Of a stretch of DNA of 42,013 nt, positions 17,188 to 26,334 are shown piece by piece; positions within the stretch are counted from its first letter, which is position 1; each line of letters begins with the position of its first letter. The position numbers and the translations under genes were made by a program. The stretch comes from Candidatus Dormiibacter spiritus (GTDB lineage Bacteria > Chloroflexota > Dormibacteria > Dormibacterales > Dormibacteraceae). The notes below the pieces were generated by a model. That model did no database searches and was not told the DNA's origin. It worked only from the letters and a program-made list of their open reading frames with translations. The stretch spans positions 1-42,013 of the forward strand of contig QHBT01000061.1 in NCBI GenBank assembly GCA_003244185.1, in the 5' to 3' direction.

Positions 17188-18429
17188 TGGCTCGCATCCT
17201 CGCCTACACTTCCCCGGCGCAGGGTCACCTGTTTCCACTCACTCCGATCCTCGATGACCTGAGCCGTCGCGGACACGAGATCGCGCTGCGCACACTTCCT
17301 GCGCAGGTGCAGCTGATGCAGGCTCGCGGCTTCCACGCAGCCCCAATCAGCGAGCGCGTGGAGGAAATCTCGCTCGACGATTGGCGGGCCAGCAACCCGC
17401 GAGCAGCGCTCGGCCGCGCCGTGCGCGGTTTCTTGGCGCGCGCCGAACACGACGGCCCCGATCTCCGGCAGGCGATCGCGGAAGTGCAACCTGACGCGCT
17501 GCTGGTGGACATCAACAGCTGGGGTGGCCTCGCGGCAGCCGAGGCCTGGGGAGGACCGTGGGCGACTTTCTGCCCCTATCCGCTGGCCCTTCCATCGCGT
17601 GACGTACCGCCGTTCGGGCCTGGGCTGGCCCCAGCCCGCGGATCGCTAGGTCGGCTGCGCAACCGCATCTTGCGGCCGATCGTGTCGGGAACGATCGAGC
17701 GAACGATGCTGCCGCCCCTCAATGACGTTCGGAACCGCATGGGGCTAGCGCCGCTCGCCCACGTGGGCGAGATGTTCCTCCGGCCGCCCCTGGTCATCTA
17801 CATGACAGCTGAGCCGTTCGAGTATCCGCGCAGCGATTGGCCGACTCGGTAGTCATGGTGGGCCCCTGCGATTGGGATCCGCCAGCCCCAGCGCCGCGCT
17901 GGCTGGAGGAGATCACCGGTCCGATTGTGCTGGTCACCACCTCGTCCGAATTCCAGGACGACGGCCGACTGGTGCTGGCTGCTCTCGAGGCTCTCGCGGC
18001 TGAGCCGTTCACCGTCGTTGCCACCATGCCCGCCGGCGACCCTACGCGCCTGGCTGTACCAGCCAATGCGCGGGTGGAGCGCTTCATATCGCACGGGGCG
18101 GTGCTAGATCGAGCCGTATGCGCAGTGACGCATGGCGGCATGGGCGCAACCCAAAAAGCACTGGCGCGGGGCGTGCCAGTCTGCGCCGTACCGTTCGGCG
18201 CGATCAGCTCGAGGTCGCGCGGCGGGTGGACGTTGCCTGCGCCGGTACACGACTACCGGCCAAGCGACTCACCCCCGACCGCCTGCGACGCAAAGTCCTG
18301 GAAGCCGTCAGTAAGGCGGACGGAGCCAAACGGGTTGCCGACGGGTTCGCGGCGGCCGGGGGGCCGAGAGCAGCCGCCGACGCCTTCGAGCAGCAGCTGA
18401 TCGCATCTAAGACCACTTCTGGTCGCTAG
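17187..18429 (+). pseudogene. GT1-family glycosyltransferase, two frameshifts
   Basis: UDP-sugar glycosyltransferase of the GT1/MGT (macrolide glycosyltransferase-like) type, broken into three frames. Part one runs from ATG 17187 ('ARILAYTSPAQGHLFPLTPI') to near 17845. Part two carries 'AVCAVTHGGMGATQKAL', the nucleotide-sugar binding motif, and the third part continues 'RDQLEVARRVDVACAGTRLP' to TAG 18429. The first break is at 'SDWP/DSVVMVGP' (about 17835-17845), the second at 'AVPFG/RDQLEV' (about 18196-18203). Each needs one added base to restore the frame, after which about 414 residues, a normal GT1 length, would be encoded. Everything else is well preserved, so the damage is very recent or is sequencing error. 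Confidence 0.85.
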
Positions 18430-19316
18430 GTTTCGAGGGCGGCCGGCGTCCTTGAGCTGTTGCGGGGCGTGCGTGCCGTGGTGACCGCCAACGGTGCAGG
18501 ACTTTGCAGACGGGTTGAGGCCTCCCGGGCGATCTCGTCGCTTCCAACCAGCTCTCGAGAATCGCAGACTGATGGTGGCGGCACGACGGTTCGGGCCTGC
18601 AGGTTGACCAGCCACCGGTGGAGCGGTTTCAGGCTGCGATAAGCCTCGACCAGTTGGATCGGCAGCTCGGGGACGAAGAGCGCCTCCGCCAGCAGATCGG
18701 AGCTCTGCACGACAAGTCCCGTGTGGCGGAGAAGGCCTGCCCGCTCATGATCCTGCGGATACGGTGTAGGCACGCGACTGAGATTGGGGCCGTCGACCTG
18801 CCAACCTCGGCCCTCGAGGCGCCTGAGCAGCCGCGCCAGCTCCAAGCCGCAGTTAGGCTCGTCGACGGCGCGCCGGTAGGCGGCCAGCGTCTCAGGCGGG
18901 AAGGACCTCAGCCCCGCACCCATCCAGTTCGCAGTTGGGGCGACGCGCAGGAAGTAGCCGGGATGGAGGCGGCTCGGGCCCTCGCCCTCCCAGAACCACA
19001 GTTCCAGGTAAGGCCGGTAGGGAGTTTGGGGCGTGAAGCGAGCGTCTCGCTGGGGACGAAGCAGCGAGCCGCCCGGTCGTGGCTCGACCCTGAGCTGCGC
19101 GCCGAGTTTGCTGCTAAGCAGCGGCGCCAAGCTGGTGATGAGGGCGCAGGCGGGCTCGGTTATCAGCCGTCGATAGTCCGACCCGTGCTGCCGGAACCAG
19201 TTGCGATCATTGTGGGACTCCAGCTCTTTCAGGAAATCCAACGCACTGGCCGAAAAGCCTGTGAACGAGGCGCTGCTTGCTCGACGCGTCTCCGCGACCA
19301 TGGTCATAGTGCTCAT
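18426..19316 (-). CDS. DUF2461 family protein
   Basis: Protein of 296 residues matching the DUF2461 (TIGR02453) pattern: 'FLKELESHNDRNWFRQH' near residues 28-45, 'RDARFTPQTPYRP' near 89-102, and 'PGYFLRVAPTANWMGAGL' near 118-136. No enzymatic function is established for the family; members are cytoplasmic. The C-terminal about 70 residues are longer and less conserved. Its stop overlaps the stop of the glycosyltransferase on the opposite strand by the shared CTAG, a convergent pair. It starts at ATG 19314-19316. Confidence 0.85.
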   Translation of the reverse strand: MSTMTMVAETRRASSASFTGFSASALDFLKELESHNDRNWFRQHGSDYRRLITEPACALITSLAPLLSSKLGAQLRVEPRPGGSLLRPQRDARFTPQTPYRPYLELWFWEGEGPSRLHPGYFLRVAPTANWMGAGLRSFPPETLAAYRRAVDEPNCGLELARLLRRLEGRGWQVDGPNLSRVPTPYPQDHERAGLLRHTGLVVQSSDLLAEALFVPELPIQLVEAYRSLKPLHRWLVNLQARTVVPPPSVCDSRELVGSDEIAREASTRLQSPAPLAVTTARTPRNSSRTPAALET

Positions 19317-19482
19317 GCATCCAGCGTGAGGAGCCGGTTTGCCAAAGGCAGCCCAGGTTGTTAAGAACGCAGCTGGGCGGCGGGCGGCCGATCCCGGCCA
19401 CCCGCCTTGATTGCTACATCACCGACTGTGAACTACTGACCCACGGCTGGGGACACACGCCAGTCAGGCCCCCGCCAAAGGC

Positions 19483-19842
19483 CTAGCCGTCTCGAGCACT
19501 GTCTTCGTGCTGGTCAGGTTCGTCTGCATCGGTCTCCTCCAAATGGCGTTTCAAGTTCGTGAGCGCCGAGACCCGGCGTTCGGTGTACTTGTCGATCCAC
19601 CTGTCGTGGATCAACCGGATCGGCACCGCGTTGAGGAAGTGCAGCTTCTCGCGCCCCGAGCGGCGCGTGACTATGAGCCCTGCCTCCTCCAGCACACGAA
19701 GGTGCTTCATGACGCCGAACCGGGTCATCTGCAGCTCGGCAGCAAGCTCGCTGAGCGTGCGGCCGTCACGCTCGAAGAGCCAGTCGAGCAGGAGCCGGCG
19801 GGTGGGGTCCGCCAGCGCCTTGAACACCCGATCGTCGTCCAC
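19483..19842 (-). CDS. ArsR-family winged-helix regulator
   Basis: Small regulator of 119 residues from GTG 19842 (131 from TTG 19878). The winged helix spans about residues 1-80: 'FKALADPTRRLLLDWLFERDG', then recognition helix region 'TRFGVMKHLRVLEEAGLI', then wing 'VTRRSGREKLHFLN'. No metal-binding Cys/His set is present. This subgroup usually sits beside a SRPBCC/AHSA1 or DoxX gene, none of which is adjacent here. GTG 19842 is preferred because it lies at the expected transcription start of a near-ideal promoter, implying a leaderless mRNA; the upstream TTG would lie inside the -35 element. The serine recombinase element begins on its far side and may have separated it from its target gene. 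Confidence 0.85.
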   Translation of the reverse strand: MDDDRVFKALADPTRRLLLDWLFERDGRTLSELAAELQMTRFGVMKHLRVLEEAGLIVTRRSGREKLHFLNAVPIRLIHDRWIDKYTERRVSALTNLKRHLEETDADEPDQHEDSARDG

Positions 19843-19848
19843 GCTTGA

Positions 19849-19878
19849 ATAATAGGTGACCAATAAGTCACTGGTCAA
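19849..19878 (-). promoter_or_regulatory. ArsR promoter with embedded operator
   Basis: On the minus strand TTGACC (19878-19873) and TATTAT (19854-19849) are separated by exactly 18 bases, a good sigma-70-type pair. Transcription would begin about seven bases on, at the GTG start codon. Between the two boxes lies the inverted repeat GTGACttattgGTCAC, the expected place for an autorepressor site. Confidence 0.65.
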
Positions 19879-20087
19879 GAGTAAGCAGGCCCGATCGGGT
19901 CAGGCGAGGCGGCCGCCAACTCGAGCAAGTAGCAGCCCAGCCCCTTCACAGGGGTCCTGCCGTCGGACGATCTTTTTCACCGGCGGCCGGGCCGGCATCC
20001 ACGCGGTCTTCACATGCGATGTTGATGCCCAAAACGCGTGGCGCCAAAGTGTCCTCCAGCAGACCATTTCATTCTCTGGAGGTTCTC

Positions 20088-20210
20088 ATGACACCCGACG
20101 TTGCCCCCATCCAAGACATCCTCCACCGCTGGACGCTGATCGGACAGGCGCTGGTCGGCTCAATCGGCGCCCTTGCGTTTGTAGTGGCCTTAGCGTTCAA
20201 GCTAATATAA
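20088..20210 (+). CDS. 40-residue membrane peptide
   Basis: Short gene with an excellent ribosome site, GGAGG ending eight bases before ATG 20088. The peptide is 40 residues: a polar amphipathic start of about 16 residues, then one hydrophobic helix of about 20 residues ending 'VALAFKLI'. It ends seven bases before the serine recombinase start, so they are likely co-transcribed. No family is recognised. It could be a phage-like small membrane protein, a toxin-like peptide or a leader. The strong ribosome site contrasts with most genes in this window and argues that it is translated. Confidence 0.55.
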   Translation: MTPDVAPIQDILHRWTLIGQALVGSIGALAFVVALAFKLI

Positions 20211-20217
20211 CAGATGT

Positions 20218-21666
20218 GTGACCACAGCCATCTACGCTCGCATCAGCCTCGATCGTCAGGATGGTGCTGGCGTCAGCCGTCAGCTCGAGGACTGCCGCTC
20301 CCTCGCCAGCCGGAACGGCTGGAAGCCGGTGACCGAGTACGTCGACAACGACATCTCTGCCAGCCGGTACAGCCGTAAGCCCCGCCCGGCCTATCGGGCC
20401 ATGCTAGAGGCGACCGGGTCGGGTGAGGTCAGCCGAGTCGTCGTCTATCACATTGATCGCCTCTACCGTCAGCCACGCGAGCTGGAGGACTGGATCGACC
20501 TCGCCGACCAGGGCCGGGTCCAGGTGGTGAGCGTGCACAGCGGTGACATTGACCTCGCCAACTCGGACGGCAGAGCGATGGCGCGGGTTCTGGTTGCCAT
20601 GGCGGCCAAGGAGAGCGACGACAAGTCGCGTCGCATAAAGCGAGCCAAGCAGCAAGCCCGAGAACAGGGCCGACCCCACGGAGGCCCGCGGGCTCTGGGT
20701 TGGATCGACGGTATGACGCCAGAGCCCATGGAGGCGGCGGTCATCCGCGAAGCCGTCGAAGCGCTGCTGGCAGGAACCTCGATGAGCGACATCACTCGGC
20801 AGTGGAATACAGCCGGCGTCAGGCAGCCCCAGACTGGTCAGGCGAAGTGGACGCCCGCCAACGTGCGCCAGATCATGGCCAACCCCCGCCATGCTGGCCT
20901 CGTCGGTTTTCGGGCCGAGATCCGAGCCCGCAACGGACCTTCCAGCTACGCCCGGCCGGTGGTGCTTGGAACGGCGCGCTGGCCGGCCATTGTCCCGCGC
21001 GAGCGCTGGGAGTTGCTTCAGGCTGTTCTCCTGGAACGTGGGGCGGCTGGGAGAATGCCACGCCGCCGGAGCCTGCTCACAGGTCTCCTGGAGTGCGGCA
21101 GCTGTGGTGCGACAATGGTGCGCAGCGGCGGCCATAGCCGCGCTCGCCTCGAGGCGGCTGCCACTAAGGTTTGGCGCTGTCCGAGTGGGCGCGCCTGCGG
21201 CCGCGTCAGCATCGACGCCGTCGGCCTGGAGAGCCTAGTCACCGAGGCAACCATCCGCGTCGCGGACACCATGGACTTGGCCTCGATGGTGACGGGGCAA
21301 TGGCAGGGCGGGGCGGCCACGGATCTCGTTGCCAAGCTGGAGGAGCTGGACCGCCGGCTGGACGCGGCGGCTGAGAGCTACGCACAGGGCCGGTTACCGC
21401 CAAGAGCGTTCGAGCGCGCCACGGCGATCATCCAGCACGAGCAACAAAGACTCAGGAAACAGTTTGGACAGATGGCGGCCGTGTCGGCGCTGGATGCGTA
21501 CGCAACGCGGCCGGGAATGCTGCGCGACAACTGGCCGCGGCTCAGCCTCGATCAGCGGCGGGCCGTGCTCTCCGCCGTCATCAAGCGCATCGTTGTGAAC
21601 CGAGCGATCGTCCGCGGCCGCCCCCGTTTCGATCCCGAGCGGGTCAGCATTGAGTGGCGCTTCTAG
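20218..21666 (+). CDS. Large serine recombinase (integrase)
   Basis: Site-specific recombinase of 482 residues. The N-terminal resolvase domain (about 1-145) has the nucleophile Ser10 in 'YARISLDRQ' and the arginine-bearing 'YHIDRLYRQPRELEDW' and 'KESDDKSRRIKRAK'. A recombinase domain (about 155-260) is followed by a zinc ribbon starting 'LLECGSCGATMVRSGG' with later Cys in 'VWRCPSGRACGRVSI', and by a coiled coil near 365-425. Such enzymes integrate phages and genomic islands at short attachment sites next to their own gene. It starts at GTG 20218. It probably marks the left end of the island carrying the restriction and HEPN-like genes. No matching repeat was found by eye to define the right end. 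Confidence 0.93.
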   Translation: MTTAIYARISLDRQDGAGVSRQLEDCRSLASRNGWKPVTEYVDNDISASRYSRKPRPAYRAMLEATGSGEVSRVVVYHIDRLYRQPRELEDWIDLADQGRVQVVSVHSGDIDLANSDGRAMARVLVAMAAKESDDKSRRIKRAKQQAREQGRPHGGPRALGWIDGMTPEPMEAAVIREAVEALLAGTSMSDITRQWNTAGVRQPQTGQAKWTPANVRQIMANPRHAGLVGFRAEIRARNGPSSYARPVVLGTARWPAIVPRERWELLQAVLLERGAAGRMPRRRSLLTGLLECGSCGATMVRSGGHSRARLEAAATKVWRCPSGRACGRVSIDAVGLESLVTEATIRVADTMDLASMVTGQWQGGAATDLVAKLEELDRRLDAAAESYAQGRLPPRAFERATAIIQHEQQRLRKQFGQMAAVSALDAYATRPGMLRDNWPRLSLDQRRAVLSAVIKRIVVNRAIVRGRPRFDPERVSIEWRF

Positions 21667-22131
21667 TCGATAGGGAATCTTGGCTGTTCGCCCTTCCGTC
21701 GATTGAGAACGGCGGGGTGGCCCGCTACGGGTGCCTCTCCTCCCACGCCAGCGCGCGGACCGGGAGCGTCAGCTCGGCCGCCTCGTCGCTTAGGCTTACC
21801 CGGAACAGGGGCGTACCCGGCTGCTTGACGAGCCAGGCCGCGACCGCCCGGAAGAGGATCGCGAGACCAGGGACACGACCACGCCGCGCGTGTTCCGAAA
21901 GTTGATGTCGAACCCTGCAGGGAGGGCATGCATTATGGGTCGTGATAAGGGCTGCCGCGCCGAAGGTCCGGTCCGAAACAGTGAGAAGCAGCGACACCAG
22001 CAGGACAGCCAGCGCCAGACTCGAGTGGGTGAGGAGGGCACCTATCGCTCATCTTTCTAGCCGCCCCAAAGTGCACCGAGGTTACTGCTAAGTAAGTTAG
22101 CTAGCTAGCGTCGGAGCCATGCCGCTGGGAT
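21667..22131. other. Decayed region after recombinase
   Basis: No intact gene. On the minus strand one frame from about 22055 to 21725 is open and encodes a hydrophobic helix ('SSLALAVLLVSLLL') followed by a tail ending 'PVRALAWEERHP', but no start codon precedes the helix. It looks like the 3' remnant of a membrane-protein gene. Near 22088-22109 there is a run of short TTAGC/CTAGC units, A/T-richer than the rest. The recombinase attachment site could lie here or in 19880-20087. Confidence 0.35.
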
Positions 22132-23340
22132 TTACGCCCCCGCCACTGTCGGGCCGCCACACATGATCGCGCACGCCCGCGCGAGCGGTTCATTCGTTGA
22201 AGCAACCGCGGGATGAGGGATGAAGAGCACGCGCTCGACGACTGGTGGATGAACGACCTCTTGGATGAGTAGGCTTTCACTCACCGCCTCCCTTCGCGCC
22301 TCAGCCGGTAGCCTTAGCTGACGCCACATAAGAGCGAGCGCCACCACATGAGGCATGCGGGTTAATTCGGCGCGCAGCGCAGCAACCAACTGCTCGATAG
22401 GCGGAGGCTGGCCAAGAAAACTCGGAGGCGAAATCACCAGCAGGCCCGCACCACTCGACGGCAGCTGAGCAGCCTTGGAATGCACCGCGCTCATGAGCCT
22501 AGAGTATGGCGAGTGTTGAAAAACGATCCCACGAAAATCGCCGACGAGCCGGGCAACTACCGCCTCTTGATACCCGGGCTCATCAAAGCGAATCGCCCGT
22601 AGTTCCAGGAGACCGGGCACCGACAAGGTCTGGATCCCCTGGGAAGCCGCGGCATCTGTCATGAATGCCTTGACTCTCTGAGCGAGAGGGCCGATCTCCG
22701 ATGCTTCAGGAGCCCGCTCGAACGCGCCCCCTTTCGCAAGATTCAGACTTGGTTCATCGAACATCGGAATCACCGAATGCTTGAGGGCTTCTGTGCTCCT
22801 GGCGATCTCTGGTAGCGGTTCCTTGACGCACACCTCGATGTACAAGGTGGCCGGGTCGTCGGCTTGTCCCACCCGTACGTCCGCATGGCGCGCGCCCTCG
22901 GTCGGCGGGTCGAAGGAAAGCGGAAAACCAAGGCGCCAGGCGCGATGCGCCACGAGAATTTCGGCGATGGCACCGCTCGATTCATTCTCTGCGCTGCTTC
23001 CAACCCTGCCCACCACCTTAACCCACCCGTTCACCGGCCGTAGGTCCCCGAGCGCTTCTCCGATCCTCGTCATCGAGGCGATGGCGTGCGGTGCGTAGTT
23101 GGAGAGACACTCGGCAACTCCGTTCCTTCTCCCGTACACGCCGGGAGGCCACGTCTCCCCCAGAACAGACCGCAAAACTCCGAGTGCGATGAGCGCCCGG
23201 CGCCGCAGATCATGGTCGAGACCATCGTGATCATGGATGCGCTGTCGCAGATGCTCCCAGGACGCCTCGGCCAGGACTTCGGGAGGTACTCGTCGAAGGC
23301 TTTTATCATTGCGGCCAGTCCTGGGCATCGCTGCTACCAT
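22132..23340 (-). CDS. Unrecognised protein, possible nuclease fold
   Basis: Protein of 402 residues I cannot assign. The middle (about residues 122-175) reads like a PD-(D/E)XK-type core: helix 'GAIAEILVAHRAWRLGF' with Glu127, then Asp154 in 'RHADVRV', then strand 'TLYIEVCVKEP' with Glu169 and Lys173. The spacing is not canonical because Cys171 stands where the lysine of E-x-K would be, so activity is uncertain. The C-terminal half is alpha/beta with no motif I know. It is encoded beside a large serine recombinase and upstream of a HEPN-like gene and a type I restriction operon, the setting of a defence gene. ATG 23340 has GGGAAG seven bases upstream. A 63-residue gene diverges from it 89 bases away. 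Confidence 0.6.
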   Translation of the reverse strand: MVAAMPRTGRNDKSLRRVPPEVLAEASWEHLRQRIHDHDGLDHDLRRRALIALGVLRSVLGETWPPGVYGRRNGVAECLSNYAPHAIASMTRIGEALGDLRPVNGWVKVVGRVGSSAENESSGAIAEILVAHRAWRLGFPLSFDPPTEGARHADVRVGQADDPATLYIEVCVKEPLPEIARSTEALKHSVIPMFDEPSLNLAKGGAFERAPEASEIGPLAQRVKAFMTDAAASQGIQTLSVPGLLELRAIRFDEPGYQEAVVARLVGDFRGIVFQHSPYSRLMSAVHSKAAQLPSSGAGLLVISPPSFLGQPPPIEQLVAALRAELTRMPHVVALALMWRQLRLPAEARREAVSESLLIQEVVHPPVVERVLFIPHPAVASTNEPLARACAIMCGGPTVAGA

Positions 23341-23429
23341 CGTATCTTCCCGAGCAAAAGATCGACGCGCGTCAACGCTGCCGTTCGTTTACCTCCCTGG
23401 ATATCAGGCGCGTCGGTTAGGCTTGTTCT

Positions 23430-23621
23430 ATGACCGAGGGCGAGTTCGACGAGCGGTTCCGAAACCTCGTGCCGCCCGAGTGCAGGCCAGGGCTCGACGC
23501 TCGACGAGCAACCTTCGCCCGCGGCCAGGGCCGGATCGACACCCCGACCATGCTGGCCCAGATAACCGGAGGTGTTCTGCGCGCCTGGGCTGAGTGGCGC
23601 GATGAGAACCGGCAGCGGTAG
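23430..23621 (+). CDS. Small protein, 63 residues
   Basis: Short protein with strong coding bias (nearly all third positions G or C), so probably real. It is charged and helical, without membrane helix or Cys. No family is recognised. It diverges from the 402-residue putative nuclease gene with 89 bases between the start codons, so a shared regulatory region is possible. Size and position would fit a regulator, an antitoxin-like partner or an accessory subunit, all inference. Confidence 0.5.
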   Translation: MTEGEFDERFRNLVPPECRPGLDARRATFARGQGRIDTPTMLAQITGGVLRAWAEWRDENRQR

Positions 23622-23639
23622 GAGCGGAGATCAGGCGAA

Positions 23640-23668
23640 GGGGGCTCAGCAATGAGCTCGAATCCCCC
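23640..23668 (+). terminator. Structured hairpin after 63-residue gene
   Basis: GGGGG (23640-23644), then CTCA-GCAA-TGAG (a four-base stem with a GNRA-type tetraloop, 23645-23656), then CCCCC (23664-23668) can form a nested hairpin with an asymmetric bulge, 19 bases after the small gene's stop. No T-run follows. The rest of 23669-23934 shows nothing I can name. Confidence 0.3.
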
Positions 23669-23934
23669 AGGCCTAAGCTCGGCGTCGCCGGCTGAGGGAG
23701 GGCCTGCGAGATCCGGCTAACGGCAACACTCGAATCGAGCCAAACAGGTCCTTTGCGCGATGCGGATCGAGGTTGCCAATCAGCGCGCGATCCATCATCC
23801 GCATCGGGTTCAATGACGGCGCTTGGGAGGCGGCGCGTAGTCAGTTACCGCACCGTCCCACACGTGGTCTCAGCGGCTTGGCTGCGACTCCCGGCATTGG
23901 CTGAAGGCGTAGGAAACTCCTCCTAGCTTGCCGG

Positions 23935-25837
23935 ATGCCACGCACCTGGATAGACCTGCTCCCGAACCTGCTCCGCGATGCCGTGAGCGACGCGCACTCC
24001 GGTGTGCTGCTTGAGCCTCACACGGCTATCGACGAATCGATTGCGTGGCTCAGCGACCCGCGCCCGTACGAGTGGCAGCACATGCGGTCGTGGACCTCTT
24101 GTTTCGATGACGCGGACGCCACTATCGATGCCCTCGGACCGCGCCTCTGCCGCCATCGCTCCGGTTACCTTCGCCGTGCGCGAGACGCTCGGTCCGCTCC
24201 GCAATCGACGCGAAGCTCCTGACGACAACTCGCGACACGCCGCGGTCGAGGCTCTTACGAGACTCCAGGGTTCGCTGCACCAGCAGGACGCGTTGACCGC
24301 CGTATGGCGCGACCTCGTCGATGCCGTCAAGGCGCCGGTGAACCTCGACACGCTTCGCTTCCGCGCCGACTGCCTCGTGAACATGCTAAGCCGCGCCGAT
24401 CGGAGTGTTAACAGCACCATGCGCGTCGCCGAGGGCGTGCTCGCCGACGGAGCTCTGTGGCAGCTTGAGGCTCGCCTGCTGCTCGGCGACGAGCACGTCA
24501 CAGCGGATCTGGTCTGGCCGTCGCCAGACGCAGCAGGCGGGTTGACGGAGGACGAACGGGAGACCCTCTGCGAACGACTCGTCGTTGCCGCACCGGAGCC
24601 TCGCCAACACGTCGTATGGGTCGCTTTCGATCATGCTGGCGTGCGAGCACACCCTGGGGTCACGGTTGGTGCCGTTCAGTTCTACGAGGCGGATCTCATC
24701 CGCAGCGCCGTTGCAGCCGGAGCAGCCGCTACGCCGCTGCCCCCAGAGCTGTTCAGAAACCACCTCAGCGAGCACGACATCCCACAGGGAAACGTGGTCA
24801 TGGCGAGGGTTGACTTGGGCACCCGCATCCTCGCCGATGCGCCTTCAAAGGCCCGCCAACTCGCAAGAACACTCGTTGAGGCGGCCGTCTTCAAAACCTC
24901 CATCGAAGACGCAACGGCGTGGACGCCACTGGATGACTACATCCACTTCGTCGACGGTCGCTATTCAGGAGGCTCACATTACGCGAGGGACCTGATCCCA
25001 CTCGGACGACTGGCCCAGGAGACGATCGGCGACGAGTTGCAGTCGCTCGCAGCGACCGCTCTCAGCGACGCCGATTGGCACGCGGAGCACCTCGACACGC
25101 TTGAAGCGCTGACCTGGTTCCGCCATGCGGCTGGTCTCGCTGCTGCGCCGCGCCTAATGCTCGATGTGCGTGTCCTAGAGCGCGTCGCTGTGCAAGCGGG
25201 AATCGACGATCCGAGTTGGTGGCAGTACCTCGACGACTTCTGGAAGGTGGCATGGGCGCGTCATCAACTCTTCGAGCGCATCGTCTTGGCGCTGCGCCAT
25301 TGCCTTCGCACCAGGTTCATGTCGCCGCCAGAGATAGACCCATCTGCGAGAGCAACAGCAGCGGAGCTCCTATCGAGTGTAGTGAGAACGGTCGACCACC
25401 TTCGTTATGAAGTAAGTGTCCCCGCAGGCGTCCGTCTCCTCCCGCAGCTCGCGGAACTATTCTCTCCGTACTCAGTCTGGGGCAGCCGCCTGATCATGCT
25501 CGCGCAGCGGACCAGCACTGTAGACGGGCTGCGGAAGTGGGTCGACGCCACAGAGAAGGACTGGGACCGGCTCCGCCATCGCGCCCAACGCTCTCGTAAC
25601 GCACTCACTCATGGCGGTCCCCTAAATGCGAAGGTGATCGACTCGTCCGCGAGATTCGTACTAGCAGCATTCGCTCTATCCGAAGAACTCACCGCCGTCG
25701 CGAACAGAGTGAACGTTGATGCTGCACATGCAGACCTTGCCGAGAATGCGAGGCGCTGGCGCGCGCATCTGTTGGATGCGCCAGACGCTGCCAGCTCTCT
25801 CGCTGGAGGCGATGATGCCGCTGATACGAGCTCATGA
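23935..25837 (+). CDS. Large HEPN-like protein, apparent frameshift
   Basis: Protein of about 633 residues if one frameshift is corrected. The N-terminus reads from ATG 23935 ('PRTWIDLLPNLLRDAVSDAH') to about 24120-24170. The sequence then continues in the next frame ('IAPVTFAVRETLGPLRNRRE') to TGA 25837; removing one base would join them. Otherwise the second frame could begin at ATG 24128. The C-terminus holds 'QRSRNALTHGGPL' with R-x4-H (Arg-Asn-Ala-Leu-Thr-His), the signature of HEPN ribonuclease domains, followed by a helical 'FVLAAFALSEELTAV'. The long N-terminal part (about 450 residues) is not recognised and may sense a trigger. Base composition is less GC-rich than the chromosomal genes. 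Its place before a type I restriction operon supports an abortive-infection role, as inference. Confidence 0.55.
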
Positions 25838-25919
25838 TCGCCCAGGCCCCAAACCCCCGCCTATAGTCGCTTCAGCCATTGTGCTTTCTTGGCGTCGTAA
25901 TCATCGGTGGTATCGGTCC

Positions 25920-26334
25920 CTAATCATGCAGTGCCGCCAAGCTTCTGGAGATCAGCGAAAGGTCGTTGAGCTCGCACTCACCGCAGCGCGGATTTGCCGG
26001 GCGGCAGAGGGTGCGGCCGATTCGCCAGAGGGACAGATCAAAGACGCCTGGAAAGTCGGGGCGCAGCACCCTGGCCGCTCGAATCACTTCCTCGATCCCG
26101 GGATCCTCAGACACAAGACCGAGACGTCCCAGCACCCAGCAGACCTGCACGTCTGCAGAGCTATCGATGGCCTTGTAATCGGACATTGGTATATGGAAAC
26201 CGCGCACAAGGATGTTCGCCCCTCACGTCGGTCGCTGCGCGACCTCGACCCCGAGGTGATCCAAAACTCCGGACGGCTGATCCATTTCAGCGGAACGCGC
26301 AGACGGGGCTCGTCACCTGACACGAGAGCAACTT
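25920..26334 (-). pseudogene. EndoIII-like glycosylase remnant
   Basis: Minus-strand frame encoding the C-terminal part of a helix-hairpin-helix DNA glycosylase-like protein. 'DYKAIDSSADVQVCWVLGRLGL' is the region around the catalytic Asp, and 'CRPANPRCGECELNDLS' matches the C-x6-C-x2-C-x5-C iron-sulphur loop of endonuclease III, except that Ser replaces the last Cys. The frame continues upstream of GTG 26207 through 'MDQPSGVLDHLGVEVAQ' but is cut by an in-frame TGA at 26223-26225. The conserved N-terminal half is missing, so this is a decayed gene. Beside it, a plus-strand frame to TAA 26449 encodes a short basic stretch that may be another remnant. Confidence 0.5.

Noticed and set aside
24110..24175. 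Programmed frameshift in the HEPN-like gene
   Set aside because: No slippery heptamer or convincing +1 site is visible; mutation or sequence error is more likely.
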